A program made the position numbers and the translations under genes. The notes under the pieces were generated by a model, which ran no database searches, was not told where the DNA came from, and was given only the letters and a program-made list of their open reading frames with translations. Of a stretch of DNA of 64,000 nucleotides, positions 17,578 through 27,239 are shown piece by piece; within the stretch, counting starts at the first letter, position 1; every line of letters starts with the position of its first letter. Source of the DNA: Sinomonas cyclohexanicum (GTDB lineage Bacteria; Actinomycetota; Actinomycetes; Actinomycetales; Micrococcaceae); NCBI RefSeq assembly GCF_020886775.1, contig NZ_AP024525.1, positions 2,790,001 through 2,854,000 of the forward strand, read 5' to 3'.

Positions 17578-17583
17578 ACCGTA
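17578..17583 (-). promoter_or_regulatory. -10 box TACGGT, 6 nt before nudC
   Basis: TANNNT with a 6-nt gap to the ATG indicates a leaderless start for nudC. A weak TTGTGC lies about 19 nt upstream. Confidence 0.5.
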
Positions 17584-17717
17584 CTGAGGCCCTCCGACAG
17601 TCGCACAACCGGAGGCACCCCGTATGTGGACAGCAAGCCCCCGAACACGAGGGCGCGTGGCGCGGGCCACTGCGGAGTCCTCGGCGTGGGAGGCGTAGAC
17701 CGCGGTGGGCCTGGCGC

Positions 17718-17723
17718 TAGCGT
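17718..17723 (+). promoter_or_regulatory. -10 box TAGCGT, 7 nt before the phosphotransferase gene
   Basis: The box lies 7 nt before GTG 17731. It supports that start over GTG 17722, which overlaps the box. Confidence 0.45.
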
Positions 17724-17730
17724 GGAGAGG

Positions 17731-18870
17731 GTGAGACACACCCCGTTCGAGCTGGCCGCCATCGCCACCGCCGCCGTCCCCGGACTGAAGCCGACCGCCG
17801 TCGCCCCCTCCGCGGACGACGCCACCGACTTCGACGCCGCGCTGCTCGAGACGGCGGACGGACGCCGCTGGCGCATCAGGTGCCCGCGGGGCACCGAGGC
17901 GAGCGCCCGGCTCGAGACCGAGATGACGGTGCTTCGCTCCTTCGAGCCGTCCGTGAGGGCCGAGCTGCCCTTCCAGATGCCGGCGGTGGCCGGGACCGTG
18001 CGAATGGGCGACCTGACCACGTGCGTCTACACGAACCTGACCGGCTCGGTCCGCGGCCTCGAGGAGCTCACCCACGGCAGCGACCGCCTTGCCGCGGACA
18101 TCGGACGCACCCTCGCCGCGATCCACGGACTGCCGCAGGCGCTCGTGGACGGCGCCGACCTGCCCTCCTACACGGCCAACGGGTTCCGCCAGCGCCGCCT
18201 CAACGAGCTCGACCAGGCGGCCACCACCGGCAAGATCCCGCCGGTGCTGCTGCGGCGGTGGGAGCAGGCCATGGAGGATGTGACGCTCTGGAGGTTCAAC
18301 CCGACGGTGGTCCACGGAGACCTCCACGAGGACAACCTCCTCGTCGACGAGGACCGCGTCGCGGCGGTCACGGGCTGGACCGATCTGCGCATCGGCGACC
18401 CGGCCGATGACATCGCGTGGCTCGTCGCCTCCAATGAGCCGCGGTTCATCGAAGCCGTCCTCGCCTCGTACCACGAGGCCCGCAAGGAACCGGTCGACCC
18501 GCAGCTGGCCCGCCGGGCCTCGCTCGCGGCGGAGTTTGCCCTTGCCCAGTACCTCGTGAAGGCGACGACACTCGGCGATGGTGCGGCCGCGCATGACGCC
18601 GCGCAGATGCTCGCCGAGCTCGCGGCGGACATCGAGGCGAGTGAGGCCGCCGAGGCCCGCGAGGCCGCCGCAGCCGCGCTGAGCGCCGAGGCAGCCTCGT
18701 CCGAGCCCGCCTCCGCCGAACGGCCCGCGGCCGAGAGGCTCCCGTCAAGCGTTGCCGGGGTCGGAGCCTCACCGACCCGCGGGGAGCCGGAGCGCAACGC
18801 CGAGGAACGGGAGCCGGAGCCCGAAACAGATGCCGTTCCGGTGATCACCGACGGCCAGCGACAGGCGTAA
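17731..18870 (+). CDS. Aminoglycoside/macrolide-type small-molecule phosphotransferase (APH fold)
   Basis: This is a 379-aa kinase-fold protein. The catalytic loop HGDLHEDN is at 195-202 and the metal motif IGDPADD follows, in the form VTGWTDLRIGDPADD that resembles macrolide 2'-phosphotransferase relatives. The substrate is unknown; resistance should not be assumed. The last 75 or so residues are a charged, Ala/Glu-rich tail likely to be disordered. GTG 17731 is placed by the TAGCGT box 7 nt upstream. The gene is divergent from nudC and convergent with adnB, with which it leaves a 36-bp gap. Confidence 0.85.
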   Translation: MRHTPFELAAIATAAVPGLKPTAVAPSADDATDFDAALLETADGRRWRIRCPRGTEASARLETEMTVLRSFEPSVRAELPFQMPAVAGTVRMGDLTTCVYTNLTGSVRGLEELTHGSDRLAADIGRTLAAIHGLPQALVDGADLPSYTANGFRQRRLNELDQAATTGKIPPVLLRRWEQAMEDVTLWRFNPTVVHGDLHEDNLLVDEDRVAAVTGWTDLRIGDPADDIAWLVASNEPRFIEAVLASYHEARKEPVDPQLARRASLAAEFALAQYLVKATTLGDGAAAHDAAQMLAELAADIEASEAAEAREAAAAALSAEAASSEPASAERPAAERLPSSVAGVGASPTRGEPERNAEEREPEPETDAVPVITDGQRQA

Positions 18871-18906
18871 GCCGGCGCGGCGGCCGCCACGGCGGACGCG
18901 TGCTCG

Positions 18907-21900
18907 TCACACATCGCCGGGGCTCAGCGCGTCCGCGACGAGCGCCTCGAGCTCGTCCTCTCCCGCGAGGCCGTCGGGGCGCACCACTGTCCCGTCCGCG
19001 AGGTAGCAGAAGGCAGCGCGGATCGACTCGAGCGGCGCGCCCGTGAGTCGCGACCAGGCCAGCCGGTACACGGCGAGCTGCACCGATCTCGCCCGGGCAC
19101 CGGAGCCCCTCGGTGCCCGGCCCGTCTTCCAGTCCACGAGCTCCCAGCCGCCGTCCGCGTCGCGGAAGACGGCGTCGATGCGCCCGCGCACGACGACGGG
19201 CCCGACCCGGGTCTCGATGGGCACCTCGACGTGGGCCGGCCGGCGGTCGGCCCATTCGGTGCGTTTGAAGGCCTTCACGAGGTCGCCGAGCTCGTACGCC
19301 TCGTCGACGTACTCGTCGGAGCTGTCGAAGCCCTCGAGGTCCAGCATCGCGCTCGAGCCGTAGTGTTCCTCGACCCAGGCGTGGAAGGCGGTGCCGCGCC
19401 GGGCGGCCATACCGGGACGGCGCGGGACTGGCCGGCGGAGCTGGCGGACCACCGCGTTGCGGTCCTCACCCAGGGCGACGAGGGTCGAGGCGGAGACGTG
19501 TTCGGGTAGCCTCACGCCCGCAGTGGAGCGGGTCCGCGCCTGTTCCGCGAGGAGGAGCTCGGCCTCGCGTGACCACGCGGCCGTACGTCCCACGGCCGGC
19601 ACGGGCGCGGCGCCGAGCCCGTGGAGCTCGGCGAGGACTCGCACCGCCGCCGCCTCGACGGCAGCACGCCGTCCAGGTGTGAGGCTGCGACGCCGGCCCG
19701 TCGAGGCGTCCAGCGGCCCCTCGAGCGGATCGTACGGCCAGATCGAGCGCTCGGCCTCCGCCCTCAGGGGGTTCTCCTCGGGGACGTCGGCGCCTTCGGT
19801 CCACGCGATGACCTCGAAGCCCTCCTCGCCCGCGGCGGCGTGGAGCTCGTCGAGGAACGGAGAGGACTCCATCGGCCGTGACCGGGTGCTCGTCCACGCG
19901 AACCCTGTTGCCACCAGCAGCGACCGTGCGCGGGTGAAGGCCACGTACGCCAGCCGGCGGTCCTCGCGCTCCGCATGCTCGGTGGCATCCTCGGCGAACA
20001 GCTTCTCCGCATCCATCCAGCCCTTCTGGTCGGGCTGGTCTGCATCCCACGCGGGGAGGTCGGCGCGGTCGCCCCGCAGCGGCCACGGGAGAGCCGAGGG
20101 GCCGCTCGTCCACCGGTCGTTGCCGCCCGAGGGGAACATCCCCCGGTTGAGTCCGGCCACGGCGACCGCGTCCCACTCGAGCCCCTTGGAGGCGTGGACC
20201 GTGAGCAGCTGGATCGCGCCGGGCGTGGGCTCCCTCGGCGCCATGTCGAGCCCCGATTCCTCGTTCGCGGCGGCGTCGAGCCACGCGAGGAACGCGAGCA
20301 GCCCCGGCTCGTTCGACTGGGCGAGGAACGACGCCGCCGCCTCGGCGAACGCATCGATGTTGCGGCGCGCCTCGTGGACCGACGTGGCAGGCCGCGCAGC
20401 CAGCTCGATGTCCAGCAGGAGGGTGTGCTCGACGTGGGAGATGACCGTGCCGAGGTCGTCGCCGGCCACGGTGCGCAGGAGGCGCAGCTCGTCACGGAGC
20501 CGGACCAGCCGCGAGCGGCCCTCTGGGGTGAGCGTCCGCCCGGCCCCGGACGTCCACCCCTCCTTCGGGAGCCTGTCCAGTGCCTCGACGAGGCTCGCTG
20601 CCTCGGCGAGGTCGCCCTCGACGAGGACGTCGTCTTGGGCGCGCGGGGCGTCGAGGTCCTGCTCGTCCGGACGGGCGGCCGAGGCCCTGAAGGCGGCGAG
20701 GTGGCGTGACCAGTCCGCGAGCGCCATGAGGTCCGCGGTGCCGATCCGCCATCGTGCTCCGGCCAGGAGGCGCATGAGCGCGTCGGAGCGGCCCGGGTCG
20801 GCGATGACCCGCAGCGTGGCCACGACGTCGACGATCTCGGGCGTGTCGAGGAGGCCTCCGAGGCCGACGACCTCGTACGGCAGGCCCCGGCGATCGAACT
20901 CCGCGCGGATCGGCGCGAACTGGGACCGCTTGCGGCACAGGACGGCCAGTGTAGGACCGGACTCGGCGGCGGGCGGCCACCCGCGCACGAAGCCCTCCAG
21001 CTCGTCGGCGAGGGCTGCGGCCTCCTGGCGCTCGTCGACGAACCGCCCGACGCGCACCCGCCCGGCTCCCGCGCCGGGGCGGGGCTCGAGCCGGCGGACG
21101 TCCGCGCCCCCGGCTGCCGCGAGGTACGTGGGCGGGTGCGCGAGCGGGGAGGCGACGATGTTCGCGGTCGCGAGCACCGTCATCGTGTTCCGCCAGGCCG
21201 TCGTGAGGTGGGACGTCGACGCGGGGAGGAGCGCGCCGTCGTGCGTCCGGCGGGGGAACCTGCCCGGAAAGCTCTGCAGCTGTCCCGCTGACGCGCCCCG
21301 GAAACCGTAGATGGACTGGTTCGGATCGCCGACTGCCGTGACGGGATGCCCGCCGCCGAACAGCGCGGAGAACAGCACGAGCTGGGCATGGGACGTGTCC
21401 TGGAACTCGTCGAGGATGACCGCCCGGTACTGGCTGCGCAGCAGCGCTCCCGCCTCCGGGACCGTGGTGGCAACCCGGGCGGCCAGCGAGACGAGGTCTC
21501 CGTAGTCAAGGACGCCGCGCTCGCGCTTGGCCTCGGCGTACCGGGCCGCGAGGCGGCCCACGAGTGCACGGTTCTGCAGGGTCCGCAGCATGTCTCCCGC
21601 AGCCTTGGTGGGCGCCTTGGAGCGTCCGCCCGGCGGGAGGGCCGCGAGCCGGGCTGCCTCCGCCTCGAGCCACTCGGCGACCGCCGCAGGTTCACGCAAG
21701 TGCTCGGCGCACTCGCCGGCCATCTGGGTAACGGCGGCGATGAGGGTGCTCTTGGCGGGGAAGCGGTCCCACGTCCCGCCGTCGTACGCCTCGACTACCC
21801 GCGCGGCGAGCTGGAAGGACTGCGCGGGGCCGAGGAGCACGGCATCGCGCTCGACTCCGAGCCGCAGCCCGTGGTCCTGGACCACCGTGTTCGCGAACGA

Positions 21901-22362
21901 GTGGTACGTCGACACGGCCGGGTCCAGCGCCTCCGGGTCGGCCGCGGACGGGGCGATGCCGTCGACGCCGCGCCGCGCGAACCGGGCCAGGCGCGCGAGC
22001 TGGGTCCGGATGCGCGCGGAGAGCTCCCCGGCCGCCTTCCGGGTGAAGGTCACGCCGAGGATCTCGTCCGGCCGCACCCAGCCATTGGCCACGAGCCACA
22101 CGACGCGGTCGGCCATGGTGGCCGTCTTCCCGGACCCCGCGCCGGCCACCACGAGCCGGGGTTCTAGCGGGGACGAGATGATCTCGGACTGCTGGGGCGT
22201 GGGGCGGTGCTGGCCGAGAAGGTCTGCGAGTTCCTCGGGGCTGAACCTCGGCTCGGGCAGGTCGCGCAGCGAGGCACCGACGGTGTCCGCGTGCCCGCGC
22301 TCGACGCCGCCGTCCGTGCCCTGCTCCAGGTCTCCTTCTGGGCCGGAAACACCCGTGCTCAT
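18907..22362 (-). CDS. adnB: AdnB-type helicase-nuclease subunit (UvrD-like motor plus PD-(D/E)XK nuclease)
   Basis: AdnAB is the actinobacterial RecBCD/AddAB-like machine that resects DNA double-strand breaks. This 1151-aa subunit has Walker A AGAGSGKT (about 74-81), DEFQD in motif II, GDPNQSIYGFRGAS (motif III) and LLTVHASKGLEWDAVAVAGL late in the motor. The C-terminal nuclease shows Asp1077-x-Lys1079 in ELVDWKTG and Gln1095 in QLAVY. ATG 22362 overlaps the adnA stop by 4 nt, and AGGTG precedes it. The stoichiometric pair and the order adnA-adnB fit the mycobacterial system. Confidence 0.92.
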   Translation of the reverse strand: MSTGVSGPEGDLEQGTDGGVERGHADTVGASLRDLPEPRFSPEELADLLGQHRPTPQQSEIISSPLEPRLVVAGAGSGKTATMADRVVWLVANGWVRPDEILGVTFTRKAAGELSARIRTQLARLARFARRGVDGIAPSAADPEALDPAVSTYHSFANTVVQDHGLRLGVERDAVLLGPAQSFQLAARVVEAYDGGTWDRFPAKSTLIAAVTQMAGECAEHLREPAAVAEWLEAEAARLAALPPGGRSKAPTKAAGDMLRTLQNRALVGRLAARYAEAKRERGVLDYGDLVSLAARVATTVPEAGALLRSQYRAVILDEFQDTSHAQLVLFSALFGGGHPVTAVGDPNQSIYGFRGASAGQLQSFPGRFPRRTHDGALLPASTSHLTTAWRNTMTVLATANIVASPLAHPPTYLAAAGGADVRRLEPRPGAGAGRVRVGRFVDERQEAAALADELEGFVRGWPPAAESGPTLAVLCRKRSQFAPIRAEFDRRGLPYEVVGLGGLLDTPEIVDVVATLRVIADPGRSDALMRLLAGARWRIGTADLMALADWSRHLAAFRASAARPDEQDLDAPRAQDDVLVEGDLAEAASLVEALDRLPKEGWTSGAGRTLTPEGRSRLVRLRDELRLLRTVAGDDLGTVISHVEHTLLLDIELAARPATSVHEARRNIDAFAEAAASFLAQSNEPGLLAFLAWLDAAANEESGLDMAPREPTPGAIQLLTVHASKGLEWDAVAVAGLNRGMFPSGGNDRWTSGPSALPWPLRGDRADLPAWDADQPDQKGWMDAEKLFAEDATEHAEREDRRLAYVAFTRARSLLVATGFAWTSTRSRPMESSPFLDELHAAAGEEGFEVIAWTEGADVPEENPLRAEAERSIWPYDPLEGPLDASTGRRRSLTPGRRAAVEAAAVRVLAELHGLGAAPVPAVGRTAAWSREAELLLAEQARTRSTAGVRLPEHVSASTLVALGEDRNAVVRQLRRPVPRRPGMAARRGTAFHAWVEEHYGSSAMLDLEGFDSSDEYVDEAYELGDLVKAFKRTEWADRRPAHVEVPIETRVGPVVVRGRIDAVFRDADGGWELVDWKTGRAPRGSGARARSVQLAVYRLAWSRLTGAPLESIRAAFCYLADGTVVRPDGLAGEDELEALVADALSPGDV

Positions 22363-25300
22363 TCGGTCACCTGCCTTCCTCGCGCGCACAGTGGACAGAC
22401 ATCGGGAAGCCGGCACCCGCCCGTGAAGCCGGCCCCCGGCTCATGCCGAGCCTCGAAGGTTGCCCCTGCCATGATCTCGGCGGCCCTCTCGACGAGCTGG
22501 ATCGCCCACGCCGCGTCGGTCAGGGCCGCCTGCCGCTGGACGACGAGCTTCGTCGACCCGCTGCCCAGCTGGACGAGTTCAGCTCCCCCTGACTCGGGAG
22601 CGTGCGCAGGGGCGCCCGGTTCCTCGCTGAACGCGCCGGCAGCGACGGCCACCTGGTAGGCGGCAAGCTGTGCGTGCTGCTCGAGTTCCGCGGCGGTGGG
22701 CCTGCGGCTTCCGGTCTTGAGGTCCACGACGACGAGCCTGCCCGCCTCGTCGCGCTCGAGCCGATCGACCTGGCCGCGAAGAACCGTGCGCGCGGCGATC
22801 TCGGCCGTGCTGACGCCGTCGAGAGGCGCCTCGAAGTCCACCTCGACACCTGCAAGCTGCCGTTCATTCGTGCGGACGTACTCGGCGAGCTTGCGGACCA
22901 TGTCCGTTGCCTTCGCGAGGTCGATCTCGCCCTCCCACGAGTCGCCGAGGCCCAAAGCCGGCCAGCGGCGCTGGAGCTCCGCGGTGTAGTCGGCGAATGT
23001 CCCGTCTGGGAGGTCCTGCGCGATGGAGTGGACGAGCGTCCCCAGCGTGCGGGCGAAGTCGGTCGCGGCCTCTCCCCCGGCGGCGGAGACGAACCAGTCG
23101 AGCGGGTTCTTCGAGGCGGTCTCCACCTTCGACGGGGAGACGTGCACGGTGCCGTCCGGTGGGACGACCGGCGCAGTGCTGCTCAGAGGGGCGAGACCGT
23201 ACCACTCCCCTGGGTGCGCTCCGGGTACGCCCGCGGCGGCGAGTTCGGCCAGGAGGCCGGCGGCGAAGGGAGCGTCGGCATCGTCGGCCTCGACCGACTG
23301 CCGCAACTCGGCCACGAGCGGCCGCAGGCCGAGCGTGCGGGGCACCTCGGTGAAGGGTCTGACGGCCACGCCCTCGGGCAGGGGCGAGATGTAGTCCAGG
23401 AACGGCGAAGGCACCTCATCCTCCGTCGATGCACCGGTGCAGACGAGACGCTCGGACGCGCGCGAGATGGCCGCGGAGAACGAGCGCAGCTCGTCGTAGC
23501 GGATGTCCTTCAGCCTCGAGCGGGGGGTCACCAGGAGGGCGGACACGACGCCGAGGTCGAGGCAGTCGGTGAAGAGCGTGCTGCCGAGGAGCTCGCCGCG
23601 CAGCCTCGTGTTGGGCCACGTGCCGTCCTGGAGTCCAGCGACGAACACGAGCCGCCATTCGCGCCCGGCCGCACTCGCCGGGGTGAGGAGCTCGACCGCG
23701 TCGGCGCTCTGTGCCCGGGGCGCGAGCGTGTCCATGGGCAGCTCCTGCTCGGTGAGGTAGTCGAGGAACTGCGCGGGCGAGGCGCCGGGGAGCCTGTCGA
23801 CGTAGCGCTCCGCCGTGTGGAAGAGCGCCATGAGCGCGTCGAGGTCGCGGTCCGCGCGCAGCCCGAGCACGCCCCCGGCCAGCGCGAGGTCGTACCAGCG
23901 TTTGGAGAGCCCGGCTGCATCCCACAGGGCCCACAGCACGGTCTCCGCGGTGGCCCCAGGTTCGGCTGACGCAGACCGGCCTCCGGCGATCATGCGTGCG
24001 ATCCTGCGGGCCGCGCTCGCCCCAATGCCGAGCGAGTCGAGCGTGCCCGGCACCCCGACGGCCTCGACGAGGAGCGCGTCGCTTCCCCGTCCGCCGCCGG
24101 CGGACAGCTCGAGCTGGCGGAGGGACTGGCGGAGGCGGCGGAGCTCGAGGGCGGACGCGCCGCCGATGCGGGAGGTGAGCAGCTCGACAACGGTCTCGGC
24201 CGTCAGCTGGCCGGGATCCAGCGCCACGCGGAAGGCCGTCAGGAGGGGCCGGACCGCCTCCTCGTCCCGCACTGCCGTCTCCGCGACCGGGACGGAGACC
24301 GGGATGCCCTGCCCGGCGAGGAAGCGCTGGATCTGCGCGAGCTTGGCGCCGGACCGTACGATGACGGCCATCTCCCCGTACTCGACACCGCCGAGCAGGC
24401 GGGCCTCCTGGATCCTGTGTGAGAGGTAGCGCAGCTCGTGCAGCGGCGAGTGGAGGACATGCGCCTCGGCAGCGGGAGCGCCGCCGTCGTGCGCGGGCCC
24501 GGCACCGCCCGCCCCTGCTCGCGTGCCAGCACGGCGCGGCGCGGCGAGCCTGCGCGCGGCCTGCCCGCCCGGAACCGCGGAGATACGCTGTGCGACGCCC
24601 TCCCACGCCTCCGCGAGCTCCGCGGGGAGTCGGTGGGACGTGGTCAGGGACAGCTCGGTGAGCGGGCCCAGGAGCGCCCGGAGGCTCGGCACAAGCTCGG
24701 GCCGCGCGCCGCGGAAGCCCTGCACCACGACGTCCGGCGCGGCCGTGGCGATGACGTCCCTGCCCTCGCCCAGGACTGCGAGCAGCTCGAGGATCGAGGG
24801 ACTCGACTCCTGGACGTCGTCCACGCACACGAGCCCGAGCCGCGCCCGCTCCTGGGCGAGGAGCTCCGGATCCTCGGCCAGGATCATGCGGGCAGCCGTA
24901 ATGATGCCCGCAGGGTCGAATGCCTCTGGCATGCGCAGCTCGAGGACGTCCCGGTACTCCGTGTACAGCTGGGCCGCGGCGATCCACTCGGGCCGGCCAG
25001 CTCTGGCCCCGAGCTCGGCGAGTTCGTCCGCGGTGGTGCCGTACTCGGTGATCCGGTCGAACAGCTCGCGGACCTCGTGCCGGAATCCGCGCGTGGCAAG
25101 GGCGGCCTCGAACCCCTTCGGCCACGAGGGCCCACGCTGCGAGGCGAGGTGGCCCTCGAGGAGCTGCTTGACGATGAGGTCCTGTTCGGCACCGGAGAGC
25201 AGCCGCGGTGGCCGCGGCAGCCAGTCGAGGCGGCCCTCGGTCCGGGCCCGGCGGATGAGGTCGAACGCGTAGGACTGCCACGTCCGCGCGGGAGGTGCGC

Positions 25301-25601
25301 TGAGGCTCCGGTCCAGCCGCGCAGTGAAGGCGTCGCGCAGCCGGGCGGACGCCGCGCGGGCGGGTGCCAGGAGCAGGACCCCGGCGGGATCGACGCCGTC
25401 GCGGAGCACCCGCGCGGCTGCGGACTCGACGAGGACGCTGCTCTTGCCGGTGCCGGGGCCGCCCCACACGAGCACCGGCCCGCTGCCGGACCGGAGTGCG
25501 AGCACCTCCTGCTGGTCCGGCGACGGCGTCCAGTCCCGGGCGGCCGGTGGTGCCGGTGGGAGGAGCGTCAGCTGGGAAGCGTGGGTGCCTTGCAGGGTCA
25601 T
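22359..25601 (-). CDS. adnA: AdnA-type helicase-nuclease subunit
   Basis: This is the 1080-aa partner of AdnB. It has Walker A GGPGTGKS (47-54), a more diverged motor than AdnB (motif II reads CVDDVQE) and a C-terminal PD-(D/E)XK nuclease with Asp960-x-Lys962 in VVVDLKTG and Gln978. Cysteines at 1063, 1069 and 1072 in the last 20 residues resemble the iron-sulfur or zinc staple of AddB-type nucleases; I did not locate a certain fourth ligand. ATG 25601 overlaps the stop of the upstream alkyltransferase-like gene by 4 nt, so three repair genes are translationally coupled. Confidence 0.9.
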   Translation of the reverse strand: MTLQGTHASQLTLLPPAPPAARDWTPSPDQQEVLALRSGSGPVLVWGGPGTGKSSVLVESAAARVLRDGVDPAGVLLLAPARAASARLRDAFTARLDRSLSAPPARTWQSYAFDLIRRARTEGRLDWLPRPPRLLSGAEQDLIVKQLLEGHLASQRGPSWPKGFEAALATRGFRHEVRELFDRITEYGTTADELAELGARAGRPEWIAAAQLYTEYRDVLELRMPEAFDPAGIITAARMILAEDPELLAQERARLGLVCVDDVQESSPSILELLAVLGEGRDVIATAAPDVVVQGFRGARPELVPSLRALLGPLTELSLTTSHRLPAELAEAWEGVAQRISAVPGGQAARRLAAPRRAGTRAGAGGAGPAHDGGAPAAEAHVLHSPLHELRYLSHRIQEARLLGGVEYGEMAVIVRSGAKLAQIQRFLAGQGIPVSVPVAETAVRDEEAVRPLLTAFRVALDPGQLTAETVVELLTSRIGGASALELRRLRQSLRQLELSAGGGRGSDALLVEAVGVPGTLDSLGIGASAARRIARMIAGGRSASAEPGATAETVLWALWDAAGLSKRWYDLALAGGVLGLRADRDLDALMALFHTAERYVDRLPGASPAQFLDYLTEQELPMDTLAPRAQSADAVELLTPASAAGREWRLVFVAGLQDGTWPNTRLRGELLGSTLFTDCLDLGVVSALLVTPRSRLKDIRYDELRSFSAAISRASERLVCTGASTEDEVPSPFLDYISPLPEGVAVRPFTEVPRTLGLRPLVAELRQSVEADDADAPFAAGLLAELAAAGVPGAHPGEWYGLAPLSSTAPVVPPDGTVHVSPSKVETASKNPLDWFVSAAGGEAATDFARTLGTLVHSIAQDLPDGTFADYTAELQRRWPALGLGDSWEGEIDLAKATDMVRKLAEYVRTNERQLAGVEVDFEAPLDGVSTAEIAARTVLRGQVDRLERDEAGRLVVVDLKTGSRRPTAAELEQHAQLAAYQVAVAAGAFSEEPGAPAHAPESGGAELVQLGSGSTKLVVQRQAALTDAAWAIQLVERAAEIMAGATFEARHEPGAGFTGGCRLPDVCPLCARGRQVTE

Positions 25602-26017
25602 GGGTCCATTCCACCGTCGGGGTCCGACAGTTTTCGAAGACGGGACTTGGGGCCATGGAGCCGCTCGTGGAGGGCCTCGGCGATCTCCTCGACGAGGTCG
25701 AGCTCCTCGTCCGACGGTGCCCAGCGGGCCTGGCCGATGTCCACCCGCCACGATGCGCGGCCAGGATCGCCCCGCAGGGGCGTTCCCTCCGCGAGGTAGT
25801 GGCGCAGCGCCCGTTCCTCGTGGGACTCGGGGGCGGCACCGCTCGACTTGAGGACCCGCCACCAGGCCACCTGACCGCCGTACCGGGACATGACGGTACC
25901 GACCTGGCGGGGGCCCCCGGCGCCGAGGAGCTCGGCCACGTCTCCGTAGGCGACGACGCTGCCCTCTGGAACGAGTTCGACCACGGCCAGCACCGCCTCG
26001 ACGAACTCCTCCCGCAT
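25598..26017 (-). CDS. Alkyltransferase-like protein (ATL), MGMT fold without the reactive cysteine
   Basis: This 139-aa protein matches the DNA-binding domain of O6-alkylguanine transferases (VPEGSVVAYGDVAELLG, PRQVGTVMSRY). The active-site PCHRV is replaced by AWWRV, so it cannot transfer alkyl groups. ATL proteins bind alkylated bases and hand them to other repair pathways such as nucleotide excision repair. A TAGGGT box 6 nt before ATG 26017 suggests a leaderless mRNA. Its 4-nt overlap with adnA links lesion recognition and break processing in one operon. Confidence 0.88.
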   Translation of the reverse strand: MREEFVEAVLAVVELVPEGSVVAYGDVAELLGAGGPRQVGTVMSRYGGQVAWWRVLKSSGAAPESHEERALRHYLAEGTPLRGDPGRASWRVDIGQARWAPSDEELDLVEEIAEALHERLHGPKSRLRKLSDPDGGMDP

Positions 26018-26023
26018 CCCTCC

Positions 26024-26029
26024 ACCCTA
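26024..26029 (-). promoter_or_regulatory. -10 box TAGGGT, 6 nt before the ATL-adnA-adnB operon
   Basis: TANNNT with a 6-nt gap to the ATG. A copy of the dispersed 13-bp word (26041-26053) lies just upstream, between the two divergent promoters. No -35 is evident. Confidence 0.5.
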
Positions 26030-26125
26030 GTGGGAGCGGGACGCACGACGGCGCTCCCCCGCCGCACGCCCGGCGGATCCGGTGCCGCCGGGCGCGCCCA
26101 CGCGAGAAACGTCGGAGGGCCCGCT

Positions 26126-26131
26126 TAGCGT
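26126..26131 (+). promoter_or_regulatory. -10 box TAGCGT, 6 nt before the exonuclease gene
   Basis: TANNNT at the leaderless distance before ATG 26138, divergent from the ATL promoter about 100 bp away. Confidence 0.5.
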
Positions 26132-26137
26132 TGCAGC

Positions 26138-26905
26138 ATGACATCGAGCGAGAGCCCCCTCACCACGAGCCGACCCCACGTGAACCAGCGGACCACGAGC
26201 CCCTGGACCATCGAGCGCAGGGCCGCCTTCGACCTTGAGACGACCGGGCGCAACTCTCGGTCCGCCCGCATCGTCACCGCGAGCATCGTCGTGCTGGAGG
26301 CGGACGGCTCGGTCGAGTCCGAGCATGAATGGCTCGCCGATCCCGGGGTCGAGATCCCGGCGGAGGCCGCAGAGGTGCACGGGATCAGCACCGAGAAGGC
26401 GCGGGCCGAGGGGCGCCCGGCCCGCGAGGTCGTGGCGGAGGTGGCCGAGACGCTCCAGTCGCTGTTCGACCGCGGCGTCCCCGTCGTGGCCTACAACGCC
26501 GCGTACGACTTCACGGTCATGGCGGCCGAGTGCGCACGTCACGGCCTCCCACAGCTCACCCGCTTCCCCGTCCTTGACCCGTATGTCATCAACAAGCAGG
26601 TCGAGAGGTACCGCAAGGGCAAGCGCACTCTCGGCGCCCTGTGCGAGCAGTACGGCGTGATCCTCACGGACGCGCACAGCTCCGCCGCGGACGCGCTCGC
26701 GGCTGCGCAGCTCCTCGACGCGATGGCCACCCGCTTCCCCGAGCTCCACAAGCCGGCCGCTCACCTGCACCGGAGCCAGATCGACTGGTCCGCTGCCCAG
26801 GCCGCCGACTTCCAGGCCTACCTGCGCCGCACGAAGCCCGCGGCCGTGGTCGAGGGAGACTGGCCTGTCCTTGCGCCGCACGACGCGGGCCAGGCCGGGT
26901 TCTGA
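26138..26905 (+). CDS. DEDDh 3'-5' exonuclease (DNA polymerase III epsilon-like)
   Basis: This 255-aa protein has all four acidic residues and the catalytic histidine of DEDDh exonucleases: Asp32 and Glu34 in FDLETTG, Asp124 in NAAYDF, and His180 with Asp185 in DAHSSAADA. Stand-alone proteins of this type act in proofreading, repair or oligonucleotide degradation; the exact role is unknown. The N-terminal 25 residues are extra. It is divergent from the ATL-adnAB operon and may share its regulatory DNA. Confidence 0.88.
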   Translation: MTSSESPLTTSRPHVNQRTTSPWTIERRAAFDLETTGRNSRSARIVTASIVVLEADGSVESEHEWLADPGVEIPAEAAEVHGISTEKARAEGRPAREVVAEVAETLQSLFDRGVPVVAYNAAYDFTVMAAECARHGLPQLTRFPVLDPYVINKQVERYRKGKRTLGALCEQYGVILTDAHSSAADALAAAQLLDAMATRFPELHKPAAHLHRSQIDWSAAQAADFQAYLRRTKPAAVVEGDWPVLAPHDAGQAGF

Positions 26906-27239
26906 GGCGGCGGGCCGCAGGCCCTGGAAGGGCGGCGGCCGCGGCGTCGTGCGCAACGTGATGAGACGGAACTCACAGCGCGATCCCGGAAACCCGCGCG
27001 GACAACAGCGTGCGTACGGATTCAGCCGCACTCCGCGCGGGCACCGCGCGCAGAGACACCCTATCCTCTACGCCGAAGATCCTTCGGAGAATGACGCAAT
27101 GTTGCGGAATGCGTTCTGCGACGGGACCAAAAGCGCCGGTGGCTCATAATGGAATGCAGCCCAGACGCCCTCGACGTGCCGACCGCACGTCGACCACGCG
27201 CGTCCTGCTGCGTTGTTCTCACCAGAAAGCGAAGGCTCC
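26906..27239. promoter_or_regulatory. Intergenic region upstream of the amino-acid ABC transporter
   Basis: This is a 334-bp gap without a credible gene. It is less GC-rich than its surroundings from about 27040. CATAAT near 27145 is a fair -10 candidate for the transporter operon, and CCGAAG-ATC-CTTCGG (27073-27087) is a small inverted repeat. Nothing else is visible. Confidence 0.4.

Noticed and set aside
17731-18870. Antibiotic resistance gene
   Set aside because: The APH fold alone does not show resistance; chromosomal relatives are common and no mobile element is nearby.
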